Source: Vandiemenella viatica (lineage: Eukaryota > Arthropoda > Insecta > Orthoptera > Morabidae). From it: DNA of 64,000 nt. Location: contig JARYHS010006964.1 in NCBI GenBank assembly GCA_031002005.1, forward strand, positions 7,316,001-7,380,000. Direction: 5' to 3'. Below are positions 21,477-33,955 of this stretch, piece by piece. The notes under the pieces were generated by a model. It was not told where the DNA came from and searched no databases. It saw only the letters and a program-made list of their open reading frames with translations. Positions within the stretch are counted from its first letter, which is position 1. Each line of letters begins with the position of its first letter. The position numbers and the translations under genes were made by a program.

Positions 21477-22189
21477 TGGTCGCCGAAATATCGTGTGAGA
21501 GCACTTCCTTCACTCGGCTAGTTACCTCAGAGCATTTCATAAACTACAAAACAATTTCTGCTATAAAATTGATACATGGATCTATCCCCAACTATCTGCA
21601 GTTCCTCAAAGTCCTATACTTGACACCTATGATTGTGTCCTAGATCAATTCACGTGGTTAGGTTTATCTGAAGAAGTGATGTAATTTGCATTTATTTCTT
21701 TATTTTAGTAATATGTATGCCACTGACCCCTTCTATTTCTATAAATGTTCGCCATGAAAAAGAGAAGACATTTCTTCTTTCTTTCACAATAATCAGTTTT
21801 AAGGTAATCATTATCAGTGTATCTACTATGTCCCAGAACCGGTATTTCGCTACGTACTCTTGAAGCATACGCGAGCCACCATAATGTTACTGTCGCATTC
21901 ACTTTACCTAAGCGACTCCGCACTTTATAATCCGCCTATTAGTGAATTGTCTCTGCACTCCATCGTGGACTGCTGACCATTAGTCTCAATCATTACTCGT
22001 AGAGTTTTGACTGATGCCTATATTCTGTATCTAAGATCTGCGCTGCAAGCCTTCTCACTGTGTGTATAGAACTGCACTACTCTTGCACCTGCTCTTTGCC
22101 TCATCGTGCATACTAACGTGGTGTATGTATTTCTGCCACCACGGCGGGTAATTCTGAATGGTCACAGTTCCGTGGCGGGGCTGTAGCGT

Positions 22190-22280
22190 AGTACAGATGT
22201 GGTCGGGGTGGCGAGTGAACAGCTTCAGCCCAGGTATAGCTTAACGCCACAACCAGGGCGGCAGACCAAACATCTGTACT
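22190..22280. repeat. Small imperfect inverted repeat
   Basis: AGTACAGATGTGGTC at 22190 faces GACCAAACATCTGTACT ending at 22280, giving a hairpin of about 90 bp with further GC-rich pairing inside (GGGTGGCG against CAGGGCGGC). It may be a tiny MITE. No target duplication was identified. Confidence 0.5.
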
Positions 22281-22649
22281 CATACCCTTACACTGACTGC
22301 CAGTTAGAGGCTAGTTGGGTTAGGAAAACCAACAGTTCATCAATATATCAAGTATATGGGATCATATAAACATTCTTGTATCCTTACAAGCCAAAAATCA
22401 TTGATATTACCTATGTCCGAGTGTGTCATCATTAATACTGTACATAATTAAAATTTTATGTCTCTCAATGGACAGAATATGGGAAAGTAAAGGAACCGTT
22501 GATCAGACGTGACACGGCTGAGTCACCAATTAACCAACGCACTGACGTCGGCTAATCCCGTTCACATCTGAAACTGTTCGATTCTCTGCAGCAAATATCA
22601 ATATGTCTGCTGTACAGTCCGTCTGGAGTGGCTTGACAACTGTATCGAG

Positions 22650-22795
22650 CTGGTACACACACACGCGCACACACTCACACACACATAGCATCTCAAACAG
22701 GGCATACACACCCACACACACACACAGAGCATCATAAACGGGGCAAAAACACACACAGAGCATCTCAAACAGGGAAAACATACACACTTTTGACA
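22650..22795. repeat. CA-rich minisatellite
   Basis: AGCATCTCAAACAGGG-type units at 22687, 22728 and 22759 are separated by (CA)n tracts. Open frames on the minus strand here are due to the repeat. Confidence 0.8.
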
Positions 22796-24368
22796 GCGCT
22801 AATTCATACAAACGTCTTCAGAAGGGATTATTTGCGCACTTAAAATAATTTTCCTATTCCACAAAGCAGTAATGCTAACACAAACACAGCCGCCTCTACG
22901 AAAACTGCTCCCCTTCGGGTCCGTAACCACCAGAAGGCAGACCCAGCCAACCATTGCACATTTAACACCTTTACTGTTTTTATCACACTCTATAGCCACT
23001 CCTCAATTGCAGTATAACATTTACATCAACAAACCAAGCATTTGTTGTTAACACAATCATATCTGATACGCTCTATAAATACAAAATGAAGTACAGTTCC
23101 AGGAAAGATTTTTTTCTGAAAGATGATTTCAGTTTATATTTATTCATTAGTGATACAGGAATGCATTTAATGTAGAAAGTTTCTTATTAGTCATGAGGCA
23201 ATAGTCAATGTTGAACTGTTTCACGCCTGTCCATTTAACACGACACGAATTCTTTACTAACAAAAACAAAGTTGAGCTGAACAGCTTCAAAGGCCCTAAA
23301 TATGGATTGTTTCTATTTATCATATTGCATAAAATCTCTAGAAGTTTTGATTCAGTTTAGTCCATTGAGACGTCATTCTGACAGCAATTCCAAATTCATA
23401 AATTCTAGTGCTAAATTAGGGCAATAGATGAGAGATCTAAATTGGAAACAGTTTATTAAAGTAGTTATGGGTGGGTGTGTGTGTGAGAGACATAAGCAGA
23501 GAGAGACACGCTTAATAGCACTCAATGATCGCTTAACTTTCTACGACAACAGAATCGAGAGTAATTAATTTTTCGTAGTTATTTCTTTTCCTCAGTTGAC
23601 AAGATTGTTATATTAACAATAACCAAAAAACTGAACAAAATAATTCGCCCCTGATTAATTAAAAAAGAACAACATAATTCGCCCCAGATGAATTAAAATT
23701 CGAGTTCTCTGACAGCTGACTGATTACTGAGAGTTTTGTAGCCTCCTTACAGGTTAACAAGAGATCACGGTATATTTGAGAAAACAAGACAGCCTCTGCT
23801 CTAATTGAATCACATATTTCAAATGTTAGATCGTCGTCAAAATTCCAACAGCAGTACTTGCATTACCATTTCTCTTTCTTAATAATTAATTACAAGAGCA
23901 GAATCCTGCATACAGTTGTCTACCTCTGTAGGTAATAGGTGAATTATAAGTTTCCATTTAGAGAAACATTCTGATGGCTTGTAAATTATTTCAGGTTCTA
24001 CTGCGTATCGCTGTAGGGGTTGTTTTCCAATGCATCTCAAAATTATTTTTGTGATTCACCAGATTGTGGCAGGACGATGACGGAAAGATGTTTGTTTCAG
24101 AAAATCGCACACATCTGGAACAGTAGCAGCCAGAAAACATTAAAATCACTGGAGGTGAGGAGACAGATCAGCAGTCAGCCTGTCAGCACGATCGGACGGA
24201 AGGTCTACGATAGATGACGACCAACTGGCGAAAGATGAAAAACCGTGATTGAAAAGTAGATGTCATCACCGTGTGAAATAAGCTTTAAAACGAAAAGTTT
24301 ACTGCACTTTAATCAGCCACCACGTTCAAAAATAAGATTTTTTTGTTGATTTTTTTTTGTTGTTGTCG

Positions 24369-25990
24369 TCAGTCTTTAGAGTGGTTTGATGCAATCCTCC
24401 ATCCCTTACTATCCTGTGGTAACCTCTTCATTTCTACATACCCCTTACAACCCACGTCCTCAATTATCTGCTTCATATATTCTAATCTCTGTCTTCCCCT
24501 ACAGTTCTTACCTTCCACTGTTCCCTCCACTATTAACAAATTAACCAATCCAGCATGTCTCAAAATATGCCCTACCAAGCCTGTCTCTTCTTCCTGTAAG
24601 CTTCTTCCATGAACTTCTTTTCTCACCCATCATTTCCAAAACTCGTTCATTTCTTACTTTGTCTGTCCACCAAATTTTCAGCATTCTTCTGTAGCACCAC
24701 ATTTCAAATGCTTCAAGTTTCTTTATTTCCGGTATTCCTAAAGTCCATGTTTCGCTACCGTAAAGTGCTGTGCTCCACACATAGAGCTTTAAAAAGTTCT
24801 TTCTAATTCCTAGATCAATATTTGAAACTAAAAGTTTCCTCATTATCATGAAGGCTCTTTTTGCTAGTGCTATTCTGCTTTTAACATATTCCTGCTTCGT
24901 CCATCGGTTGTAACTTTGATTCACAAGTAACAGAACTTACTCACTTCTCCTATTGCATCCCATCCAATTTTTATATTTAAACTGCTAGTATTTATATCAT
25001 TTCTGCTACATTACATCACTTTTGTCTTACTTTGATTTATATTCAGTCCAAAATCTTCCTTCAGTATTTTGTTCATGCAATTCAATAACTTCTCAATATC
25101 CTAAGCCCTCTCTGCTAACAAGACAATGTCATCAGCAAATCGTAGCATACTGATTTTTTCTCCCTGAAAACTTATGCCACGTGGCAATTTTAATTTGACC
25201 TTCTTCATTGCTTCTTCTACGTACAAGTTGAATATTAACGGGGATACACTACAACCTTGTCTCACACCCTTCTTAACTGATGCATGTCTCTAGTGATTCT
25301 CTACTTTTATTACCGCCACTTGATTCTTATATAGTTTGTATAGTATTCTTCTATCTCGATACTTTAGACCTGACTTCTTTAAAATTTAGAACATCTTGTC
25401 CCACCTAACATTATCAAAAACTTTTTCTAAATCAACAAATGCCATAAAAGTATCTTCGTATTTCTTGATCCGCCCATCAAGTATTAATCTTGAAGGCAGA
25501 ATTGCTTCCCTTGTACCGCGATTTTTCCTAAACCCAAACTGATCTTCACCTATTATCTCTTCTACTACCCTTTCCATCCTTCTGTATATTATTCTGGTCA
25601 GTAATTTTGAAGCATGTGATGTTAGACAAATGGTGCGATAATTCTCACATTTGTCGGCGTGTGCTTTCTTTGGAAGTGTGAAGATGATATTTTTATAAAA
25701 ATCATTTGGAATTTCTGCTGTTTCATAACATTTTGATATCAGCTTGAATAATCTTTCGATTCCTACCTCTCCTAGAGATTTAAGAAGTTCTGCATGGATC
25801 TCATCAATTCCAACTGCCTTATTTGCTTTCAAGTCATTCAGAGCTTTATTAAATTCTGTCCTCAAAACAGGATCTCCTAAGTCATCAATGTCGTCATTGC
25901 ATTCCTTTTCCAATACACTATTGTTCAAGTCGTCCCTAACATACAGTTTCTCAATGTATTCCTTCCATCGGTTAGCTCTAATCTTCTGAG
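24369..25990 (-). pseudogene. Reverse transcriptase and C-terminal region of the RTE-type LINE
   Basis: The frame 25386-25928 holds AVGIDEIHAELLKSLGE, FTLPKKAHADKCENYRTI and GEDQFGFRKNRGTREAI, early RT blocks. After a stop come GVRQGCSVSPLIFNLYVEE and the catalytic box MLRFADDIVLLAERA (about 25105-25160), unchanged. The C-terminal part (24369-24924) has LYGSETWTLG, MWCYRRMLKIWWTDKVRNE and VGHILRHAGL, the tail typical of RTE-type LINEs. Stops and frame changes lie near 25380, 25290, 25100 and 24600. Confidence 0.85.
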
Positions 25991-26439
25991 CTTAAAAGAG
26001 GTTTCCCATCGGCAGCTTTAATATTCATAACCCCTTTCTTCATTTTTCCAAAATTCTGTTTGATCTTTCTATATGCAACATCTACTTTTCCTACGACCAT
26101 TTCATTTTCTACTTCATCACACTTCGCTTGTAGTTATTTTTCTTTTGCTATTTTGCCTTTCCTATTTGTTTGATTTCTAAATTGCCTGTTTTGCTCTATT
26201 CCTGCTTCATCCTGAGCATTTTTGTACCTTCTCCTCTGATTCATCAGCTCCAAAATTTCTTCTGTGATCCAAAGTTTTCGGGCAGCTTGTTCCCTAGAGA
26301 ATAATGTTTCTTTGCCAGCCTTCATTATTTCGGTCTTTAATGCATTCCATTCGTCCGCGTTTGAGCTCCTTTCACAGTTACTTCTTAGATCTAAGTCTAC
26401 CATTTCTGCCAATTTTTCTCTTGTGCTGGACTATTTCAG

Positions 26440-27300
26440 TTAATTCACTGCCAGTCTGTTCTGCTTATGCTGCTTCCTTATTCGCTTGATTTTCAGCCTG
26501 CACTTCATTACTATCAAATTATGGTCCGAGTCTATGTCTGCTCCTGGGTATGCTTTACAGTCTAGAACTTGATTCCTGAATCTCAGTTTGATCATGATAT
26601 AATCTAATTGATATCTGCCGGTATACCCAGGATGTTTCCATGTGTATATCCTTCTTGCATGATTCTTAAACAGTGTGTTTGCTACTACTAGCTTATATCT
26701 TTCACAAAATTCTAACAACCTGTTTCATCACTCATTTATTTCTCCTAGACCAAAACATCATACAGTACTCCCCTCTTTTCCTTCTCCCACTATCACATTC
26801 TGGTCACCCATGATTATTAGATATTCCTCCCCCTTCACATTTTGGATTAATTCTTCAATTTTGGTATATATTTTCCCAATATCTTTGTCATGCTCCTGCG
26901 ATGTTGGTATATACACATGTACTAACGTGGTTGGGGCGGGCTGGGTTTCTAACCTCATCAAAATAATCCTGTCACTAAACTGTTCATAATAACTCACCCG
27001 TTTCCCTCCTCTATTGTTCATTACAAATCCTACACCAGTTACTCCATTGACAGCTTGTGTGCTAATTATCCTGTGTTCCCCAGACCAGAAATCCTGTGCG
27101 TTCTTCCATTTAATCTCACTAATCCCAACAAAATCTAACTTAAGTTGTTCCATCTCCCTTTTTAAGTTTTCTAACCTACCTGCCCTATTCAGACTTCTAA
27201 CATTCCACGCTCCGACTCGTAGAATGTTTCTATCCATTCTGATGACTCCTCCCTGAGCAGTCCCCACCCGGAGATCCGATTGGGGGACTATTTTACCTCC
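26440..27300 (-). pseudogene. Endonuclease domain of the RTE-type LINE
   Basis: The N-terminal block LRVGAWNVRSLNRAGRLENL, then LDFVGISEIKW and EEYLIIMGDQNVIVGE, lies in the frame ending near 26758. After a frame change, the frame at 26440-26718 carries YTWKHPGYTGRYQLDYIMI and GADIDSDHNLIVM, the final catalytic SDH block. These are the ordered motifs of the exonuclease-endonuclease-phosphatase fold used to nick target DNA. The D-F-N motif reads GDQN, a substitution of the conserved F. Broken in at least one place. Confidence 0.83.
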
Positions 27301-27310
27301 TGAATATTTT

Positions 27311-30300
27311 GCCCAGGAAGAAGCCATCAATGATATATGTAATTTGAGAGGATTAAATATCAAATACACCGCTATTAATCTATAACGTAGTTAGGAAAAG
27401 AAAGTTACATTACTAAAGATGTTTCCCTTATAGAAAATCATTTTAAATTTTGTTTGAAATGAAAGAATTAGAGCGCAGGAGCACATGGCGTTTTCTTTTT
27501 AGCTTTTGAAATTATTGTTTTTATTTATTTTCAAGGAATTTGTTCTTAAATGTTGAAATGTCCCCACAGAAGATTTTTTTTTTTTCATTAAAGTACTGAA
27601 AATTCCATAAGGAAGAAATTAACTCACACAAAATGTTTTACCATATATTTTAGTGTATTTCACATCTCCAATTCTAATTGGCGATTATCCATATCAGTAG
27701 AGTTCTAGAACGATCGTAGCATATATTATCTTAATTATTGTTTCCAAAATTGTCAATTAATTAGTATTAGTGGAGCAGAAAACAAAAATATCTCATAAAA
27801 ATACGGTTTTCACTAGTAAATAGATCATCCCCATAATGGCCGTCAATTGACAGAAGTAGTTTTTATTCACAATTTGACACCGATGCAATCCGTTTAAATA
27901 AAAAGAAATAAAAACCTTGGAGGTACTGCTATCTCCGATACCCATTACATTAATTTTATAGGTGCAGAGAAATATACTGAGCTAAAGTTTTTTGATTGTT
28001 TCTACTTTTATTTTTCGACTGTATTTAGTTCCCCAATGTCTGATCCTTAGCCGGGGAGGCAGAGTGACGGGATCTGGACTGTCGGCTGGACTGCACATAG
28101 CGTCACCAAGAAGCCGCACCAGTCAACACAATTTGCAATTTAATTTAAGTTTTTTATAAGAACAACTTCAAAATTAAATTTTCAATTATGATTGCATGTT
28201 ATGATACCTGGAGAAGTAGAATCTGTTGACTAGCCACATCTTTTTTCCCATAACTGCCACTCTGTCACAACCTTGTCACCACAGCCAAAGCTGATAGTGA
28301 CAGACAACGAACATTTTCTATTGATTAAACAGCGGACTGGCAATACCCCAGAGAAAATTGTGCGTTGGGATGGATTTATTTTTTGAAGTAGGGTCAAGTG
28401 TGATTTCGTGTGATGGCAGTCTACACACACACAGACACACACATTGTAATACCAATATGTACCGCTGTCCCAGTTTTGAGATAAAAATATAATTTTCTAT
28501 ACTGTAACAAACGGCCAGTTGGCTCAAGGGGCTGCACGCCGGCTTCTTACGCTGCAGATGGACCCTTCCTGGTCGAGATATTTTTTTCATTATTTAATCA
28601 AATTGTTTTATTCATTTTATTTAAAACAATAGTTTGATATTAAATAAAGATATAATTTATTAATATTATTTTTGCTAAAAGAAGTCTTCAATCAATCTTT
28701 ATTCTTTCTTCTTATAAACAAAAACAAAAGTCAAGTGTTTCCCTGATTCATCTGCAACATTACCTTTCTACCATCCGCACTGTCAGGAGGGTCTTCTCAT
28801 GTTCCCCTTGTATCATTTTAAAGAAGGGCTGCTGAAGTGATCGGTACAGACAGTGATTTCAATATATGATCACAATAATTTGAAATTTTACATAATTTTG
28901 TAGCTAAGAGCTTCTAGGCATTTAATGTTCCAGCCTTTTGTATACGTCGTTCCTGAAACGGATTACTTTATCTGTATTTGAGGATGCGAAGCAAAAGTAT
29001 TAATTGAAATATAGAAATTTCCTGATTAGTAAGCAGTTTTTAAATTTTCTCTGTGTAGGAAACCCAAAATGTATTCATAAACGATTATGAATTTACGAAA
29101 ATTTGAACGTACACAAGAAAATTATATGAACTTCGACCAGTCATAAGACGCATGTATCGAGTTTTTTATTTAAATAATAACTTTAATTTATTAGAGATTG
29201 AAATTACGATACACAACTGTTTTCTCATTTTGTGATTTCTTTTGATATAAAATTCTTTGACTGTATTTTCACCACCTACCTATTGCAGTGAACGGAAGAA
29301 ATGTGATAAGCAAGCACGTAGAAATAAATGTTTATAAATTTCACAATCTGAATAAACAAATAAGAATTGTGAATTAACGTTAGTAGACACGCTCAATTTA
29401 AGCTGCAGTCATCTAGCTGATGTGAACTGGTGCCAGTTAATAATTGGAATGGATAAGCACATTTTATATTCTCGTTTATTAACAGTCAAAAGACGTAATC
29501 ATGTTAGGGCTACAAAATGCCGAGCCTGCATTTTGCCTATTGTGTCGTGTGCAACAAACAAGTCCACAAAATTGACCATGAACACGTAAACGTCGACCAA
29601 ATCCACCCAGACCTCCGCTGGAATGGGATAAGTTGCACTACAGTAGTCGGCTATAAATATTGCTCATGGAGTCATATTAATTTTAACTCTTACGTGCAAC
29701 AGATGCTGGTGAGATATGTAGAGGAATAGTGGGAACTTTATAGTTCTATATCATGTAAGAAGAAATATTAGCTTTATACTAAAATCACGTGGCAACCTTC
29801 TCTCTAGCCGGTAATTTATTCACCCTAACGTTAAAGTGGTAATTAAAGGGCTCTGACGTAGCAGACATGTGTATAATTTCACTCTGATAAATCTACATCA
29901 AGCTGAATTTCCATAACGTCTTTCCAGGCCTTCATATGAGTGCCGAAGAGGTTTGGCTTCTGAGAACAAGAACGTGGTGCCGAACATATCAACACCACAG
30001 GACATCTGCCTACTGTATGCTGGTCTTAAAGACCTGAATCTTGAGTAAAATTACAACTGACGTTCGAAGTAAGGATTATCTCAAAAGGAGAAGCACTAAC
30101 AGAAACAGCCTATTTCAAACAGATAGTAGTAGGTGCTGTACCCTAAAGAATGTATTCGCTTGGAATTTCTCTTTCTTATCTTTTCATTTCGCCTCAATTT
30201 TCCACCTTTCTCGTCATTGTGCTGTAGCTGTTCTGAACTTTAATTTTATCCAGCATTTGGAATCTACATCGCCTTTCAAAAAGAGAAAAATGTTAATTCA

Positions 30301-30916
30301 AATGAACTAGGAGTCGTGGAGTTTGTTTTAATGCTTTTAAGTATGGAGCCCAGTGCTTTATACTAGTGAAATTTGAGAAGAGAACAAATAATAATAATAA
30401 AATATATGAATATCGAATTATTTAAAATGTGATCCTATAGGAGGCTACTAAAGATTGGGTAGATATATAAAGTAGTAAAAGTAGTAAAGAAACGCGTTTT
30501 GGAAATGATCGGGTAGAGTAGTAATTATTGGTCGAATCTCACAGGAAACAAAGACTTGTAGGGGTGGGGGGGTTCCGGAAAATTGGCTATGGAGGTTGTA
30601 ATAGGTGTGTTTTGACACAAAGAGAATGGTTGTGGTGTGAACGAATACATAGAATCAGTAGAGAGATTGAGGACAAAAATGCGAAGAAAATAAAGGAATA
30701 GTGAGAAGTGCTTCTATCGTAACTCAGCTTCAACCTAGTATGAACCAACTACCTGACGATTATAACTCAGTCTGGACTTAATCTGAAATTCAATAGTCAC
30801 ATGTTTTGCACTTATATGCAGTACGTTTTCCTGTAAATCAAATATAAAGTGAATCTGGCAGGTAAACATTAGGTTAAAAACTCTTGTCTCGTGCGATTTG
30901 TCTTTGAATGATAGCA
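27311..30916. other. Unassigned intronic sequence
   Basis: No coding region recognised. A 70-residue open frame at 29517-29729 (+) starts with a CVVCNK motif but has no recognisable family or splice support. A CA microsatellite lies at 28418-28443 and a tRNA-like head at 28505-28575. Confidence 0.45.
28505..28575 (+). repeat. tRNA-derived SINE head or tRNA relic
   Basis: GGCCAGTTGGCTCAAGGGG contains TGGCTCAAGGG, a perfect match to the Pol III A box TRGYNNARNNG. About 45 bases on, CCTGGTCGAG sits where a B box would be but matches poorly. An A/T-rich tail follows. Probably a SINE head rather than a working tRNA gene. Confidence 0.4.
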
Positions 30917-31120
30917 CAAAATGTCAACGTCGAGTTCATTAGTGGCGGGAAAGGACTGGGTGCAAAGAAAGGGAGCAACTGCCTTTTGAAGAAACTATCC
31001 CGGGATATGCCTGATCTGGAGAAATCACTGGAAAACTCAAATCCAGATGGCCAAACAGGAATTCGAACCAATGTCTTCCCGAATATAAGGTCGAAGCGTC
31101 AACGTTCACCCACCACATCC
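30917..31120 (-). mobile_element. tRNA-derived SINE, copy
   Basis: On the minus strand, GTGGTGGGTGAACG (A-box region) is followed by TTGGTTCGAATTCC (B box, 10 of 11 positions) and a body with GGATTTGAGTTTTCCAG, and ends in CTAATGAACTCGACGTTGACA. The copy at 58.3 kb has the same order and the same 3' signature (CTAATGACCACAACGTTGAC). Confidence 0.72.
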
Positions 31121-32327
31121 TGTTACAAATAATGAAAGTACTTGTGTTTTGATTACTAATGATCCTGTAGTGTGTAGACACATATTTCAAGAAGAAGATA
31201 ACTAGTGATTGCATTCACAAGCAATCTGCTAAAACCTTTATTTATTTAAATAGTATTACTAATCTGCGTCTGCAGGTGCAGTAACACCTCTGCTACCAGC
31301 TACCTGTCTGTGGCTGTCGACCCCAGGGAGGCGCGAGCGCTGCGATAGCACCAGGCGCCGCCATTAGGGGGCACCGAAAGTGCTGCGATAGATCTATCGA
31401 TAAATATATATTGTATAGTAACCCACCTTGCTAATCACACATTATTTTATTTCACTAAACATTCAGAAGAGTTTATAAATGCAGTAAATTTCTTGGTTTT
31501 ACTGGTTTATTAATTAATAAAAATTATAGTCATTATACACTGGTATTTTGATTCACCTAACGAAACGTTTTGGACTTTAAACTTATTTATACAATACGGT
31601 CGCCACGGTTGGATAGTCAATGTAATTCCAAGAAATTTATTAACTATTAGTATAGTTTAAACATTCAATTGAGAGTACTATAACACTGGACACAAACACA
31701 GTCGTTTAATACCGAAGTAAGTTTTTTTTTTTCAAACAGTTTTTGTTTTAAAAGAACACACATACGCCGAACACTAACCGAAAAATACTGTGAAATAATA
31801 TTAATCAGAGATTACAGGTCTGCTCGAGTGAAAAGTAGAACCACTTGGCGTTAATTCAGTTTTTAGCGTGATCACAGTTCATCAACCAATAATTACACAC
31901 TCACCAAAGGAATCATAATGCAGTTTGTATCACTTGACCTGTCCGAAAGAGGCGGGAACGAAAGCCAATATTCCGTTCCGGCGCGGTAGCGCGGATTACG
32001 TATCCATTTTGACCCTGGAGAATTCCACTACACCACACTTATACGACATTGTAGTCCTCGAGCAACAACCAAAATCGAAATGTTATTTATAATTGAAATG
32101 TTATTTATAATTGAAATGTTAGTGCTGTTGTAGCAGATATTCTGTAAGTATCCTGAATGTTATATATTGTTAGTTATGTTAATAACATACCTATTTGTTT
32201 TTGGCATAGACAACTCTATCTAACCATACTACCGTGGTCTAAATATTGTGTTTGTTGCTCGCATAGTAAAACTTTTCGAGTGACAATATTTTTAGACACA
32301 GGTAGGCATAGTTAATTAAAAAGTTAA
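31121..32327. other. Unassigned intronic sequence
   Basis: No gene recognised. An 18-bp direct repeat (TTGAAATGTTATTTATAA) is repeated about 2.5 times at 32080-32120. Confidence 0.45.
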
Positions 32328-33302
32328 CCTGGGATCGCTCGCGTGTGAGAAAAAATCTAACATTGACGATTTTACTGAAATATTACAATATATTTCAAAG
32401 ATATTGAAGTGTTGCTCTAGTAATGCTTTCTTTGATATCTCTACCTTTATTTCAGGTGTCTCGTCGCTCCAGTTACAAGTAAAGCCTGCTGGTAGCGGCT
32501 TTGTTTGAGGCGGTGTCCATTGTTAGATTATTTCTCACACGGGAGTTCTCGTGTTACAATAACTTGTGCATTCGTGAAACACCACCTTGCTTTCTCTTTT
32601 AGTCTGTTTCTCTGTGCTAATGATGTGCGATTAGGTTAATTTCTTCTCCTGGATGTATTCTGCACGTATTATGTGGTTTATAAAAAAAGTAAGTATACTT
32701 ATTGTGTTCTATATATTGAATGAAGCAATTGTGTACACCAATTACATGACATACAATGTCAGTTGTGAAAATGTATAAAATTTTACAGGATAACGTCATG
32801 ACAAACAAAAAGATATTGATGTGGCTAGAGGAACCACTGGACGAATATATCCGCATAGAAGGCTTGTCTTCAGATACAAATGCACAGTCTGAACATGAAG
32901 AGATAGACACAGCAACAGATCAGTCTAGCAGCGATTCTGAAACTGCGTCTACTGTAGCCCTTACTTCTGCCTATCGTGATATGTATCTACGTAGGGATGG
33001 GAAAACAAAATGGTTCAAGCACAAAGCCCCACCATCAAAAACAGCTCGTCAGAATACTGTGACATAGCTTCCAGGTGTAAAAGGGGAAGCAAAAAATTCG
33101 AATTTAAAACTAAAGCAAGACATGTGTTTCATTTAATGTTTATATGTTGTTATAATGTGTTGGTAATAATAAAGAAGTAATTTACTTGCTAATTGTAGCT
33201 CTGTATGGAAACTACAGCCAAAAACGTAAACAAATATCTTTGTTAGAAAAAATCTAACACGGGAGTTATCGCGCGACAACAATAGGCGCGAGTGGTCCCG
33301 GG
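32328..33302 (+). mobile_element. piggyBac-type element with TTAA target duplication, internally deleted
   Basis: The element is bounded by TTAA at 32324-32327 and 33303-33306, the fixed target duplication of piggyBac. Its ends are inverted: CCTGGGATCGCTCGCG on the left against the inverse of CCCGGGACCACTCGCG on the right. Subterminal repeats GAAAAAATCTAAC and CACGGGAGTT recur near both ends. At 975 bp it is far shorter than an autonomous copy. It retains only the N-terminal part of a transposase. Confidence 0.9.
32756..33105 (+). pseudogene. piggyBac transposase N-terminal fragment
   Basis: A 103-residue frame carries an acidic serine-rich stretch (DTATDQSSSDSETAS) and then YLRRDGKTKWFKHKAPPS. 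After a stop comes LPGVKGEAKN. This matches the start of piggyBac transposases, where an acidic N-terminus precedes a G-x-T-K-W block and an LPG-x-KG block just ahead of the catalytic core. The DDD catalytic core is absent. It sits inside the 975-bp element described here. Confidence 0.78.
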
Positions 33303-33734
33303 TTAACTTCGATAATCGTTAATAAGCTAATTAAAAAGGGTTTTATTTTTGCAAAGTTAAAGTTATCTATTAAAAGTAACTACACAAAAGTTTTACTAAT
33401 GTTTAAACATTAAAGAGGTTTTATTGCTCTATATTTCAAGGTATTATGTATCGTTATTCGTGATGCAAATATGGATTTCTTTATTAAAATTAACAAATTG
33501 GGCTCGCCATTGCAGAAGGCATCGAATTGCTTTTCTTTTCTCAAGAGTTCATGCTGCTTTTACTTCTTTCAAACTATATATATCTGGATGTATGTATCCT
33601 CTTCATATGCTGTTTAGGATTATTACCGCTAGAACAGTGAGCCTTGACTGTAGAAAGGAAAACACAGTTTACAAATAAAGTCAATTGTTTCCCCAGTCTT
33701 GATATAAATGCAACATTATTGCATCATCAAGGGT

Positions 33735-33955
33735 TCTCTGCTATAAAGCAGGTCCACTCACAGTGACAGCCCTCCACGCATCCCTCTGTTCCGTCATTCT
33801 ATTAGTTTCTATGTATCTCCCATTTATCATTATATCATCCATCATTTTCATCCTTCGCCGACCTCTTCTTTTCTCTCCATTTACAGTCCCCTCCAGAGCA
33901 GAATTAAGCAGGCATTCGTTCCTCAGCACATGCCCAATCCAGTTTTTTTTTTATT
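33735..33955 (-). mobile_element. LINE C-terminal fragment (RTE-like)
   Basis: The minus-strand frame reads MLRNECLLNSALEGTVNGEK then RRGRRRMKMMDDIMINGRY, which matches the region near the end of RTE-type LINE proteins (LLRN.CLL...IEGK..GKRGRGR). Only the last ~65 residues remain, a typical 5'-truncated insertion. Confidence 0.7.

Larger units (their letters stand above)
21477..24354. other. Unassigned intronic sequence
   Basis: No coding or transposon protein similarity recognised. It holds a small inverted repeat (22190-22280), a CA-rich minisatellite (22650-22795) and a short direct repeat with ATAATTCGCCCC (about 23639 and 23675). Confidence 0.45.
24355..27310 (-). mobile_element. RTE-type LINE, nearly full length but broken
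   Basis: On the minus strand an apurinic/apyrimidinic-like endonuclease is followed by a linker, RT and a C-terminal region, about 2.95 kb in all. This is close to the usual length of RTE/BovB-type elements. Endonuclease sequences of this type are annotated in many animals as craniofacial development protein 2-like. The element ends at about 24355, where the minus strand runs into an A-rich simple tail (ACAACAACAAAAAAAAA). Several frameshifts and stops are present, but the key RT box is intact. Confidence 0.85.

Noticed and set aside
20392..21540. 382-residue open frame on the minus strand
   Set aside because: Almost entirely N-derived; only about 40 real residues at the two ends.
29517..29729. 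70-residue frame with a CxxC motif as a zinc-binding exon
   Set aside because: No second metal-binding pair, no splice-site support, no recognised family.
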